Of a stretch of DNA of 64,000 nt, positions 46,256 through 60,599 are shown in pieces; position 1 is the stretch's first letter, and every line of letters starts with the position of its first letter. The position numbers and the translations under genes are program-made. The stretch is from Raphanus sativus. Its lineage: Eukaryota > Streptophyta > Magnoliopsida > Brassicales > Brassicaceae. Location of the stretch: contig NC_079515.1 in assembly GCF_000801105.2 (NCBI RefSeq), positions 23,583,407 to 23,647,406 on the forward strand, given 5' to 3'. The notes beneath the pieces were generated by a model, which was not told the DNA's origin, searched no databases, and saw only the letters and a list, made by a program, of their open reading frames with translations.

Positions 46256-49200
46256 TTGAGAGAAAACCCTTAAGTCTTGTAGCTTTTCTGTTTGGGACTT
46301 TGATTCTTAGACAATAAAACATAAGGGTACATATAAGACAAGAAAAGTTGTGGATGCATCATGTCCACGAGTCTTGTTTCTCCGAGGTTCTTGGAAAGAC
46401 CATAAGAAAATTGATTTAATAATAGCCTTTGCCTCTAATTGAAGAAGCATGACTAAAGAAGACAAAGTTTTTGCCTTAGGTATTGACGTTTTGAGCTGAA
46501 TAATAGGACTCGCATTTATAGAGCCTACTAGAAAAAATGGAAGCAGAAATTACAAAGACACTCCTTAAAGAATTCAAGCAAGATGATAAGCTGAACTAGC
46601 CATTGTATGCTGACGTGGAAGAAGATATAAAAGAAGACTTAAAGGGAAAGATAAGTTTTGGCGGTTATGGTGGAGAGAGAGAGTACCAATTGATACTCTT
46701 TTGAAGAAATATCCACTGACACACTGTATTGCGTGTGAAATAATTGGTGGGGTGAGCTTATGGATTGATTGTCGAACGCAATGGTGAAAGAACTTGGGAA
46801 GGATATAGCAGAAGATCGTGGAATTGAGTGTGAAGGTGGTTGAATTGACAAATTGGTGAACTTTGATGAATTCGATGAATTGTTTGTTACTATATATGGT
46901 AAAATAGTATATCTATCCTCATTCCATAATTTAATGCACAAATGGATTGGAAATTGAGTATAAACAAAAACAAAAAAAAAAATTACTCCATTTCCACAGT
47001 AATCTTTTTTTTTTTTCATATTCTATTTCCCATTCCATATTTGAAGTAAACTATTAAGTAAAGATGTAGATGCTCTAAGCGAAGATCAAGATTCATTGTG
47101 GTGAGATGAAGCGGACAATGAAATAAAGGGAAGAGTGATTATAATCATTGCTGAACATCGTTCATTATCTCTTGCCGGCTGAGGAAGATAAAATCTATTA
47201 TGAACATGAATCCGTATATATACATTCGAAGCTGGTACAAGGTTCAGTTTCGGAACCTTGCCGTAGCTATAATAGGAACAGAAATCTGATGCCAATATTT
47301 GATGGATCTTATCCGCATGGATCGATTGTTTTAGAGTAAAACAAATGTTTTTTGAATTGTTCAAGTTTCTGAAGAGGAGAAACTGAATGTAGTGTTGTTG
47401 AGTCTTGGTGTAAATTCACTTAATGGCACAATGGGGGAATTGACGAGAGAAATATTCATGGATAAGATAATTTATATAAATGTGAGATGACTCTTAATGT
47501 TATCAATGTTTTGGAACAGGATCCAGAATCATAAAGAACTACTAAAGAGTTATTATGTTAATCTTGTGATGACTAAATAATAACTCAAGACATATCCTTT
47601 GTAGAATGAAGATGGTAAATCTTGTAAATCTGTAACGTAATAACACTGTATCGGAAAGAGCTAAGCATTACTTCAAAATCTTCTACGAATGCACTCTTGG
47701 AACCAAAGCATCTGGAACCCATAATCAAAATCAGAACTGAAGAACTAATTTTGAAATTGTTTTTGAAGAAACAGAAAAGATATGAAATAATGTCAAAATC
47801 AGATGATTCCCTTTACTTACTGAACAAAAACGAAAAGACCCACAATATTGTTTCTCAATATCGATTCATATAACGTTTCTCAATTTCATCGATTCATATA
47901 AGACTCTTATAATTGAAAGAAGCTCCCAGCCCCAATCCCCTTGCTTTGACGATGCAATCTCCATGATTGAAAGACGCTCCCTGCATATCCTGTTACATAT
48001 AAATAAATTTTGATAATTTATGTAACCAAATTATATTGGATATCGTGTTTTCCTTTATGAACCAAAATTTCTCCAAACACTGAGAAACAGATTCCAGGAT
48101 AATCTCGATAGCAATTTGTGCAGTATAAGCTCTACAATTGCAGAAACACCTGTACCTTCTAAAAATGCTAGGATCCTTGCTCTGACCATAATCCCCACAA
48201 CAAACTGGAATCCCTAGCTAGTATACTCCTCCCATGGATCTACTTTATTTTCAAAGATCATTTCCCTATCATTAGGATCCAAAAAAAAAGCTGCCAAATC
48301 TCCCAAATTTCCTTTCATATGGCCTTCAAATCCAAAAACCTAAACTGAAACTCTTTAAAAATCCCAAAAAATGAAATCTTGAAAGTTCGAGAAAAACTCA
48401 TATATGAACGCAAAAAGAGCGTCTCCTCTTTCCATTGTTTTCAAATCGTAACTAAATCTTAAAAATCTCAGTCAAGATCTACCAAATCTCACATATCTTC
48501 TTCGTCATGTTTAAATAAAAGGAAATTCAGAAAAATACAGAATTTAATAAAAATCATAGATTAAAAATAAATCAGTGGCAAAATCTTGTAAATATTACTG
48601 AAACAGAAGGTTACCTCAAAAAAATGGCCTTCTGTTTTAATAGTATAGATGTTTGTACTGAAGTCTCTTTCTTAATTTTTAAGAATTTAATTATTTGAAA
48701 ATAGTTTTATTTATAGAAGATACAAATAAGGAAGAAGAAAAAAAAGAATATGTATGTGATATGTTAAGAAGAATGTGTTAAGGAATAAAATCTTTTAAAA
48801 CTAACAAATAATCATGTTTTTGACCACACATATCTTACATGGTTTCTAATAAATCATAAATATTCGAGTTGTCGCTATAAATTACTTTATTAATTTTGTA
48901 AATAATAAGACTGAAATGTGTTTACTTTTTAATTAATTTCAAATATTCAGTTGTTTAAAAATTTTGAAATAACTTAACTAAACAGATACTAAGGCATATA
49001 TATGATTTGATATTGACATATTTGTAATTTTGAAACTAAATCCAAACCGAATAAAACAAAACTAACTAAGCTGAATTTAACTGTTATCGACTTCAATATT
49101 TTTTTAAGCTCGGCATGTTTTTAAATTTACTTTAGTTCTTAGTTCGGTTTGGGTTAGAACCACCTAAATAATTAGCTTTTTTAATTAAAAGGCATTTTAA

Positions 49201-49575
49201 ACTACAATATTTTATATTTTCTTACTAGTTTAAACCATGATAATGGAAGAATTTTTTTTCCAAACAATATTTAACGAAAATATACCGAATGACCAAAATA
49301 AATCGATCAACACCAAACCGACTACTACTAACACTAGCCAAACTTGAAACGTCTCGGCAGTTTTAATACCGTCAGTAGACGTGCGTGTGGTTTTACCAAC
49401 CAAAGAAAACGTCACGATGTGGATTTCGAAATACCAAAACCGAAACGAAGTCTAAAGACACTTTGCACCATAAAACCCAACACACATGCCTCTGGTGCCG
49501 AAGCCAAAAATCTTCGGCTTCATCACTCTTAAAACCTTATCTTTCCTCTCTCTCTCTCTCTTCTCCGCGGGACCA
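46256..49575. other. Long intergenic region between divergent LTI65-like and TOC75 genes
   Basis: The two genes diverge from this 3.3-kb stretch. I found no convincing gene. A minus-strand Helitron 5' end is proposed near 48651. The last 80 bases before ATG 49576 are the TOC75 leader, with a (CT)n run. Confidence 0.45.
48601..48651 (-). mobile_element. Helitron-like 5' terminus (minus strand)
   Basis: Read on the minus strand from 48651, the sequence TCTATACTATTAAAACAGAA matches the common Brassicaceae Helitron 5' consensus and follows an A. The matching 3' end, expected to the left, was not found. Confidence 0.4.
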
Positions 49576-52500
49576 ATGGCCGCCTTCTCCGCCAACGGAC
49601 ACCTTATTCCCGCCTCGAAAAGTTCCATCTCCTCCCGCCGGAAACATCCACCCACTCCCTCTCCTCGCCTTCCCCGTTACTCCTCGCCGTCTCCCCGCAT
49701 CCCATCGATAAAATGCAGCAGCAGTAGCCGCCGAGATACACAATCCCCTCCTCCTCCTCCTAAGGACGATTCTCTCCTTCGAAACCTAGCGAAGCCTCTC
49801 GCCCTAGCCTCCGTCTCCTCCGCCGCGGCGTCCTTCTTTCTCTCCCGAATCTCGAATCTCCCGTCGCTCGGCGGCGGAGGAGGTGGAGGAAACGACGGGA
49901 ATCACGGTGGATTCGGCGGCGGAGGCGGAGAGGGAAACGACGGTGGATTTTGGAGGGATTTGTTCTCTCCGGCTCCCGCGGTCGCCGACGAGGAACAATC
50001 GCCGGATTGGGATTCTCACGGCCTCCCGGCGAACATCGTGGTGCAATTGAACAAGCTCAGCGGCTTCAAAAAGTACAAGGTCTCCGACGTCGTTTTCCTC
50101 GACCGGAGGAGGCAAGCCACCGTCGGAGCCGAGGACTCCTTCTTCGAGATGGTGTCGATCCGACCGGGTGGGGTCTACACCAAGGCTCAGCTCCAGAAGG
50201 AGCTGGAAACCCTAGCGACCTGCGGGATGTTCGAGAGAGTGGACTTGGAAGGGAAGACGAAACCCGACGGAACCTTGGGAGTCACCGTGGCCTTCGCGGA
50301 GAGCACGTGGCAGTCCGCGGATAGGTTCAAGTGTATCAACGTGGGGCTGATGGCTCAGTCGAAGCCGGTGGAGATGGATGCGGACATGACGGATAAAGAG
50401 AGGATGGAGTATTACAGGAGCCTCGAGAAGGACTACAAGCGGAGGATGGATAGGGCGAGGCCGTGTTTGTTGCCCGCGCCTGTGCATGGGGAGGTGATGC
50501 AGATGATGAGGGATCAGGGGAAAGTCAGTGCGAGGCTGTTGCAGAAGGTTAGGGACCGTGTTCAGAAATGGTACCTTGACGAAGGGTATGCTTGTGCTCA
50601 GGTTGTGAATTTTGGGAACTTGAACACTAAGGAGATTGTCTGTGAGGTTGTGGAAGGAGACATCACTCAGGTCGTTGTTCAGTTTCATGATAAGCTTGGT
50701 AATGTCGTTGAAGGGAACACTCAAGTTCCTCTCGTTCGCAGAGAGTTGCCCAAGCAGGTATTTTGTCTTTGGCTTGGTTTAAGTCGTTTGTTGATTTGAA
50801 TATGATTGTGGAGAAAGTGATGGACTTTGATAGCTAAAGTGAACTCTCTTTACCGAGATTAGTGATAGTTATTTATGTTTTTTGTGTACAGATTCGCCAA
50901 GGCTGTGTTTTCAACATTAATGCTGGGAGGCAAGCTCTGAATAGCATCAACTCACTTGGACTGTTCTCTAACATTGAGGTGAATCCACGCCAAGATGAAA
51001 AGAACGATGGGGGCATTATCGTGGAAATAAAACTGAAAGAGCTTGAACAGAAGTCAGCTGAAGTCAGTACCGAATGGAGCATAGTTCCTGGGCGTGGAGG
51101 AGCTCCCACATTTGTATGAAGTCCTTTCCTTTACTCGAATAGTTACAGCTTTTTTCTTTTGGAAATTTCAATTGATTTTGCTCTGTTGTTGATTATGTGC
51201 ATTCATCAGGCTTCGTTGCAGCCTGGTGGCTCTGTTACTTTGGAACATCGAAACATCCAGGGTCTTAACAGGTCTCTCATGGGTACAGTGACTACTAGCA
51301 ATCTCTTGAATCCTCAGGTACGGTTTGGGGTCAGCTTGCATATATTTGATAAGGTTAACTTGCTTTCTTGACACCATCCATCTAATCACTGCTTCTCTGC
51401 AGGATGATCTTTCGTTTAAGCTCGACTATGTACATCCATATCTGGATGGTGTTTACAATCCTCGTAACCGTACATTCAAAACAAGCTGTTTCAACAGCCG
51501 CAAACTTAGCCCAGTGTTCACTGGAGGACCAGGTGTTGATGAAGTGCCGCCAATTTGGGTTGATCGAGCTGGTGTAAAAGCTAACATAACTGAGGTAAGC
51601 TTGCCAATACTCAGTGTCCATAGTCGTCGGTCTTGTTCTGTCCTACAAACAATTAAAAATATCAAACATACATTTTCATGCAGAACTTCACCCGTCAGAG
51701 TAAGTTTACATATGGGCTTGTGATGGAGGAGATAACAACTCGAGATGAAAGCAGTCACATCTCTGCCAATGGTCAGAGACTATTACCTAGTGGAGGAATC
51801 AGTGCTGATGGACCACCAACAACTCTCAGTGGTACCGGTATTGACCGGATGGCCTTTCTACAAGCCAACATCACCCGCGACAATACCAAGTTTGTCAACG
51901 GGGCTGTTGTTGGAGAGAGGAACGTGTTTCAGGTTTGTTTACTTGTGATGACTTATAAGTCATTTGTATGCTTTGTAAGCTTTACACTCGGTTCTTTGCT
52001 AAATCGTAGGTGGATCAAGGCTTGGGTATTGGAAGCACATTCCCTTTCTTCAACCGCCACCAATTGACTCTAACAAGATTCATTCAGCTGCAGCAAGTGG
52101 AAGAAGGCGCTGGCAAGCCACCTCCACCGGTTCTAGTCCTCCATGGACATTACGGTGGCTGTGTTGGTGACCTTCCGAGCTACGACGCTTTCGTCCTGGG
52201 TGGTCCATACTCTGTCCGTGGCTACAACATGGGTGAACTCGGTGCAGCCAGGAACATTCTCGAGGTAAAACAAACAAACACACAAAACAATAACATTATT
52301 TGTCCTTAAATTCGGCAAAACATGTGTCTGAACTTTTGTTTCATGGATTGCTGCAGCTGGGTGCTGAGATTAGAGTACCTGTGAAGAACACGCATGTGTA
52401 TGCATTTGCTGAGCATGGGAACGATTTGGGAAGCTCCAAGGATGTGAAGGGGAACCCAACAGCAGTCTATAGGAGAGTGGGACAAGGTTCTTCATACGGT

Positions 52501-52596
52501 GTAGGTGTGAAGCTTGGTTTGGTAAGAGCTGAGTATGCTGTAGATCACAACAATGGAACTGGAGCTCTATTCTTCCGGTTTGGAGAGAGGTATTAA
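49576..52596 (+). CDS. TOC75-III: Chloroplast outer envelope import channel Toc75
   Basis: Seven exons (49576-50757, 50892-51113, 51210-51317, 51403-51594, 51684-51932, 52010-52264, 52357-52596) give 815 residues. Toc75 is the Omp85-type beta-barrel through which preproteins cross the outer chloroplast envelope, working with Toc34 and Toc159 receptors. The N-terminus is a Ser/Pro-rich bipartite transit peptide. A polyglycine stretch at residues 99-105, needed for outer-envelope targeting in the family, is followed by a second Gly-rich patch. POTRA-like repeats follow, then the barrel, with the conserved LGGPYSVRGYNMGE and the terminal strand GALFFRFGERY. An upstream in-frame ATG at 49486 exists, but ATG 49576 (MAAFSANGH) fits the family start. 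All introns are short GT-AG. The gene looks intact. Confidence 0.95.
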
Positions 52597-53577
52597 TGTA
52601 ATGAGAGAGGTAACCTTCGGCTTGCCATTATTCTCTTCAAGGATTTTTTCAAGGCCCTCTGTATTTTCTTTTCCTTTTTTCTTTCCTTTTATGGATTTTT
52701 AAATCTTTTTTAATAATTGATTAATGTTTCTTTAAGTAACCATAAGTATTTATTAGATACTTTTTATACAATAGTGTGATTTACCACCAGCATTCTGAAA
52801 TGAAATGGATTTCTTGTATACTTGGAAAATGGATAGTAAGTAGACAACAGCTACAGAACCATATTGCAATAATCTCTATGCGGTCGATCTCACAGCATAG
52901 TTTATCAAGCTTTTGCTTAAGTTTTCACTCCTCATACAACTACTTGAAGACAATGTAAACCGCACATATTACTAGAGATCATTGAATTGTATAAATCAAT
53001 CTTAATATTACAAAATGTACAAAGTACATTGTTGTTTTTCTAAAATAAGATAAAGAAAAATTAAATGAAATACTGGTACCTATTTCGGCAGTTAGCTCAA
53101 AGTAGAATTATTGCATCAGAAAAGAACACACTTTTCTGTTTGGAACATCTTTTGATATGACCACATGACAAGGATCAAGAAGCAAGAAGCAAGAAGCATA
53201 TTTGCTTTGGTCTTTGGTTACTCTAACAAGATAAGAAAGTGATGCAACCGCCTCATAGTACTCAGATAAATCCTCCACCACATGTGAAGCATGTGGTGAA
53301 ATGTGAAAAAGCCAGAAAAAAATGTAATACAGATGAATCTTATATTTATATGAGACCCATACTTCTAATAAAAATTTCATAGATCGCCACAGCAACTAGG
53401 AGACCGAAGTATTCCGCTGAACACAGAGGTGAGGAGACTGCTTCTTAGTTTTTTTGGTAAAAGAAATGTTTTCAGGGAACCCAAACATCATAATTCATAA
53501 ATAATCTACAGCCGTAACTCTTTATCACCAGAGCTGACTCGTGGTTTGCTTCCTAGTTGTTTTGCAGGTTTTGAAGA
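52597..53577. other. Intergenic region between TOC75 and the UGT
   Basis: This is the TOC75 3' UTR and AT-rich DNA. A 95-codon minus-strand frame (53395-53108) was examined and not recognised as a gene. Confidence 0.45.
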
Positions 53578-55005
53578 ATGGAGGTAAAGCCGGGCAGGAG
53601 AAGAGTACTGTTGGTTCCAGTTCCAGCTCAAGGACATATATCTCCAATGATGCAACTTGCCAAAACTCTTCACTCGAAGGGTTTCTCAATCACAGTGGCT
53701 CAGACCAAGTTTAATTACTTTATCCCTTCAGATGATTTTTCTGATTTTCAGTTTGTCACCATTCCAGAAAGCCTACCAGAGACTGATTTCGAGAATCTCA
53801 GGCCGGTACTCTTTCTTCTCAAGCTCAACAAAGAGTGTCAAGCGAGCTTCAAGGACTGTTTGAGTCACTTGTTGCTGCAACACAGTAGCGACATCTCATG
53901 TGTCATCATCTACGATGAGTTCATGTACTTTGCCAAAGCTGTAGCCAAGGAGTTTAAGCTTCCAAACGTTATTTTCAGCACCACGAACGCAACGACTTTT
54001 TTTTGCCGCGCTGTCTTCGAGAAGCTCGATGCAAACAATGTCTTGTCTCCCCTGAAAGGTGCGCCAACTCTACGATTTAGTGTTCAATGATCTTGTAATA
54101 GTATTGTTTTTTTTTCTCTCTCCGCAGATTCTGAAGGAAAAGAAAATGAGCTAGTACCGGGGCTTCATCCTTTGAGATACAAAGACCTACCGACATCAAA
54201 GTTTGCACCATTAGAAAAGACACTTGAGCTGTACAGGTCTACAGTTGACAAACAGGCAGCTTCCTGTGTGATAATCAACACGGCGAGCTGTCTAGAGAAC
54301 TCGTCTCTGTGTTGTCTGCAACAGCAGCTTGATATTCCAGTATATCCTATAGGCCCTCTACACATGGTGTCTTCAGCTCCCACGAGTCTGCTCGAAGAGA
54401 ACAAGAGCTGCATCGAATGGTTGGACGAGCAAAAGAGAAACTCCGTTATATTCGTGAGCTTGGGAAGCTTAGCTTTGATGGAAACAAACGAGGTGATGGA
54501 AATGGCTTCGGGGTTAGACAGCAGCAAACAACACTTCTTGTGGGTGATTAAGCCAGGGTCGATACGCGGTTCGGAGTGGATAGAGTTTTTGCCTGAGGAG
54601 TTCAGTGAGATGGTTTCGGGCCGAGGTTACGTGGTGAAATGGGCACCACAGAAGGAAGTGCTTGCTCATCATGGGGTGGGAGGGTTTTGGAGCCACTGTG
54701 GATGGAACTCGACGCTAGAGAGCATTGGGGAAGGAGTTCCGGTGATCTGCAGGCCGTCTTCTAGTGATCAAAAGGTGAATGCGGGGTACTTGGATTGTGT
54801 TTGGAGGATAGGGATTCAAGTGGAAGGTGAGGTAGAGAGAAGAGCGGTGGAGAGAGCTGTGAAGAGGGTGATGGTGGGTGAAGAAGGAGAGGAGATGAGG
54901 AAGAGAGCCATGTGTTTGAAGGAGAGACTGAGAGCCTCTGTTGGAGAGGGAGGCTCTTCACATAAGTCGCTCCATGAGTTTGTACACTTCATCAAGTCTC
55001 TGTGA
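53578..55005 (+). CDS. UDP-glycosyltransferase, UGT76E type
   Basis: Two exons (53578-54058 and 54128-55005) give 452 residues. It is a cytosolic GT1 enzyme that transfers a sugar, usually glucose from UDP-glucose, to small plant metabolites. The catalytic His20 lies in [17 protein letters not shown]. The PSPG sugar-donor box spans about 332-375, from [16 protein letters not shown] through HCGWNS to SSDQ. The final Gln of that box is the residue linked to UDP-glucose preference. The intron position and [18 protein letters not shown] are typical of the UGT76E cluster, which in Arabidopsis sits at this place as several tandem copies; only one is visible here. Characterised relatives act on flavonoids and jasmonate-type acids, but the acceptor of this enzyme is unknown. 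Confidence 0.9.
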
Positions 55006-55042
55006 AGCAGATTACAAATAAGTCTTTGTAATTCAGCATATT

Positions 55043-56637
55043 TCTATATAATATTATTTGAGAAGTCAGTTTCCTATGTGTCACGGTCACGTTGATTCTC
55101 ATAATGGTTAATTACACGAATACCCTTAATGAATTAATTTTAGTTATACCTATTACTAACAATTGTTAATTTTGTTTCTTTTTTATTAATAAAGCTTCAA
55201 TTGTCTTTTTTATTATATTTTATTTATCTTATAAACCCATATATAATAAAAAGGAAATATCTATAAAAAATATATAGATTTATAAAAATATATAGATTTT
55301 TATATACAAAAACGAATTTATTTTTTCTTACTTTATATTTTCCCTAAAAACATAAATAAGTGAATATCTAATAATTTTCAAAATATATAGGTGTATACAT
55401 ATAATTTAAAAAAGAAAATAGTTAAGACAATTTTTTAAGAAAACATATTTTAAAATGATTATATTTTGATTAAATGATTTAAAGAAAATTAATTTCAAAC
55501 AACGTAAAGTGATCATCTAATATCATTAAGAAAATTTATAAATTAAAACTAAAATTTACCTAATTTTTATTGATAAAATTATAAAATGTATCCACAATTA
55601 ACAAATGATGATTTACCAATTATTAGGATTTACTTGTTTTATAAATATTCATATATGTACATGAATTTTTAAATATTATAAAACATGTTCATGAATGCAA
55701 CTACAACATTTTCTGTGTGTTTCTATATTTTTAAAAATAAACTTACCAAATTTTATAAGATTTATAAAATATACTTAGAAATATAAAAAGATGAACTGAA
55801 CTAAATTAAGCTAAAAATTGTAATTCAATTTTAATCTTATTAAAGTAAAAAAAACAGGTGTTCAGTTTGAAATAATAGATGCGAAAATATACCCAACAAT
55901 GAACACTTGAACTGTCCAAAATATTATGTTTGAAATAAGATAACTAATTAAAATGAAAACATATGTATAAATACAATCTTTTGAATTTCTGGTGTAACTA
56001 TCTTATGAATTCGAAATTAATCAATGAATTGAAATATTTCTGAATTGGTTTGCTTATTCAATTCTTCATCTATTAGCACATTAATTTATTTTATATAATT
56101 TTATCCAAAATAAGATATATTAAAAAATTAAAATATTAGAAGTATTTATTAACGCAATTTCAGCTTTATATTTCTTTTTCTCAGAAAACATATATACAAT
56201 TATAAAAACTTGTATAAATATATTTACAAATCTAATAGAATAAACCAAACTAAATAAAATTAAAATAAAAATTTAATTTTAACTTAATTAAAAATTGTTG
56301 TTTACTTTGAAACCAAATATAGAGCTCAGCGATACCATACATGAATTGATCCAAATTACTATACATAGAATTGCATATCTAATTAAGATGATAACATAAT
56401 GATATTTAATATTATTTTTATGATATAAATTAAAATAACTTAAAAATTATGAACAAATATATAGATTTTTATATCCATATAATGATACCTAATACAATTC
56501 TCTTTATTCATCATAAATATAAGTAATAAAATTACTTGAAAATTATAAAAAAACATATGTAAATATTTAATAATTATTATGATTTGATTATTTTATAAGT
56601 ATTTATTTCCGTGCATGAGCACGGGAGAATCACCTAG
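55043..56637 (+). mobile_element. Non-autonomous Helitron (about 1.6 kb)
   Basis: The 3' end is clear: a perfect 6-bp hairpin CCGTGC-ATGA-GCACGG (56609-56624), then a short spacer ending in CACCTAG and host T. The 5' end TCTATATAATATTATTTGAG at 55043 resembles the other Helitron starts here, although the base before it is T, not A. The interior is AT-rich without coding frames. It starts 38 bp after the UGT stop codon and may supply its polyadenylation region. Confidence 0.75.
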
Positions 56638-56906
56638 TATATATATATATTGCCAGTGAATCAAAAAATTAAAAATGTCTTATGCTGATGTAAGCAGTGG
56701 CAACTAATTAATGAATTAACGAGTCAACTGGCTTCCACGTCACGGGTTCAATTTTCCATCTTCGATATATTTGAGATAATTTATGGTTCCGATAAAATAT
56801 CTGAGGAATTTGTCCTTTTCGCCCTTATCTTCTTCTTCTTCTTCTTCGAGTGTTTAGAACGTTTCTCGTTAGGTGATTCAACGAAGAGAAGAAGAGGGGG
56901 TCGTCA
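56638..56906. other. Promoter region of the DCL-like gene
   Basis: A (CTT)n run near 56829-56847 and a short leader precede the start codon. No other feature was seen. Confidence 0.4.
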
Positions 56907-57724
56907 ATGACCTCGCTACTCCTCCTCAGAACGCTCCCGCTCCTCCGCAACGGTTTTCTCAACAGCCGTCATCATCAATTAAGCATCGCATCATCGGCGT
57001 GTTTCTTCTCTCGCCGGCGCCGTCTGTTGTCGTGTTCTCTTTCTGATAAACCGCAGTTTCGGGAGGAGGATGATTCTCCCGTGAAAGTGAACTCGACGGC
57101 GGCGCCTGTTGATGACGAGAATTGGCGTTATGAAGATCCTGATTATCGCAAGTGGAAGAACCTTGAGGCGGAGATACTCGGAGACGTCGAACCTTCAGCT
57201 CTTCTCGCTAAAGATATTCTTCACTCCGATAGGTAACTACTTTTCACTTTCCGAATTTTCACCATCCATTTGATTCGAGTATTAGGTTACGTGTTTTTTT
57301 ATTACATCTTGATCATAAGTAGATATTTGGATGGGGAACGCTTGGACTTTGAGGATGAGAAAATTATCATGGAAAAGCTTCTTCCCTTTCACCCATACGC
57401 TAAAGATAAAATTGGCTGCGGTCTTGATTTTATTATGGTACGTTACTTTAGGCTGCTGCTGCCTCACATCCCCTTTATATCAGGTCTACTAATTAAAAAA
57501 TATATATCATATGGAATGACTTTTTTAAAAAAAAACTTAATTGTTAATGGCAGGTTGATCGCCATCCTCAGTTCAGGCACTCGAGGTGCCTGTTTGTTGT
57601 GAGAACGGATGGTGGGTGGATAGATTTCTCCTACCAGAAGTGTCTTCGAGCCTATGTTCGAGATAGGTACCCGTCTCACGCCGACAGATTTATTCGTGAA
57701 CATTTTAAGCGCGCTAGTAGCTAA
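56907..57724 (+). CDS. DCL-like protein (DEFECTIVE CHLOROPLASTS AND LEAVES, DUF3223)
   Basis: Three exons (56907-57232, 57323-57437, 57554-57724) give 203 residues. The start MTSLLLLRTLPLLRNGFLNS is Arg/Ser/Leu-rich, like an organelle transit peptide. The DUF3223 core carries DPDYRKWKNLEAEILGD, then KLLPFHPYAKDKIGCGLDFI, VDRHPQFRHSRCLFVVRTDG and DGGWIDFSYQKCLRAYV. Tomato DCL is needed for plastid 4.5S/5S rRNA processing and palisade development, and related domains bind rRNA precursors or polymerase. A plastid or mitochondrial RNA role is likely by homology and not shown here. Position matches At3g46630 (from memory). Confidence 0.88.
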
Positions 57725-58717
57725 AACTCATTACTGGAGATGATGTTCTGTTAATACCGTCCCAATACAACAGCGAATATTCTCATATACTTTTTGCTGC
57801 TTACCGTTAGCGAAAGAAGTTACACAAAACGAGTAACAGTTGTTGGAAAACTTTCTTGTAGTAAAATTGGACTGGCTCAATCGATTGGTAGGGCTTGAAT
57901 CAGTTAGGAAGATATAGCAGAAGAGTAGTTTAGTGATCCCCATCATAGTTTCATTTAACCAAAGTTTTAATGGTCTCCTCTCCCATCAGCTTTCTGCAAC
58001 CGTATTAGCTATGGGTACATTCTAGATATTAACTCTGTCGTCCTCTGCTTTTGACAATACGGCTAACCATTACTCGAACATCTACCTGCTGAACCTTACG
58101 ACAATCCTAGTCCTAGTTTCCCAAAACAAGCCCGATGGAAAACTAAGAGCTTGATTGGTAGAGTTTATAGCAGATAATATGTTTCTTATGAACTTATATC
58201 ACCAACATTTCATTATTTAAGCAGGTTGTGAATTGTGATATCAAGGATCAATCAAGTGATTAAAAATATTAACAAAGCAAATGTAAATACGATTCTTGAA
58301 GACGAGGAGAACCAGCACAGAGATAAACCCACTCTTGGGTTGTTTATTTAAGGGAGGATCAAGTATAGAAGACAAAGACGAGAACCATCCATTAAGACGA
58401 GAACCATCCATTTACTTGATGGTAAAAGTAAGCATATCGTCCCATTGCTTGACGAGAACACTAATTAAATATATTTCATATCAAATACGAGAAAAAAGAT
58501 AGTGTGTATACCACCAATATGATACAATATAAAATAGTAAATAATGTGTTTGAAACTTGATTTACATCACAAGCAAGATTATAATAATAAACAATGAGGA
58601 AGAAGAAGAATAACAGAAACATACAGAGAAGCAAGGTAAGTAGTGATGGCAACTGGCTCAGGGTGAAAAATGGTTATCAGAAAATTTTTACCGCACTTTT
58701 TTAGTCGATGACTTTGA
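57725..58717. other. Convergent intergenic region between the DCL-like and actin genes
   Basis: The two genes' 3' ends face each other. A short direct repeat GACGAGAACCATCCATTA occurs twice near 58378-58415. No other gene was recognised. Confidence 0.45.
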
Positions 58718-60285
<1,568 letters not shown>

Positions 60286-60305
60286 CTTTCAATATCTAGC
60301 TGATC

Positions 60306-60538
60306 ACATGAACATAAGATACACGAAAATTATACACATACAAAATGAAAGTATTAAACATCTCATGAAATCAAGAAAAAGGAATCAGATTACAAAATAA
60401 ATATATATAAAAAAGAATCATAACAAATCTTTAAAATCCATAGAAATATTCAATCCTTCTTTAGTGAGTAACAACTAACAACACCTATTTGACGAGTGAT
60501 CGTATGTTATATTTCAGTCAGAAAAAAATCTACATACC
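60306..60538 (-). other. Probable 5' UTR intron of the actin gene
   Basis: On the minus strand TTCG|GTATGTAG (donor near 60538) and TGTGATCAG (acceptor near 60303-60306) bound a T-rich intron upstream of the start codon. Leader introns of this kind are usual in plant actins. Confidence 0.55.
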
Positions 60539-60599
60539 GAATTTACGTAGACGAACAGAAGACAAAGAGTTCTCGGAATTGGGTTTTTAAATTTTTCTG

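Noticed and set aside
46639..47019. 126-codon minus-strand frame upstream of the LTI65-like gene
   Set aside because: It is low-complexity Ser-rich sequence with poly-A/T flanks, no recognised domain and no splice context.
48200..48260. Possible minus-strand Helitron 3' end near CCCTAGCTAG
   Set aside because: There is no convincing hairpin at the right distance; only a short AGTATACT palindrome is present.
50212..50724. 170-codon minus-strand frame over TOC75
   Set aside because: It is antisense to a clear, conserved coding exon; composition is His/Pro/Leu-rich as expected for a shadow.
53108..53395. 95-codon minus-strand frame before the UGT
   Set aside because: No domain or family resemblance; likely chance in moderate-GC intergenic DNA.
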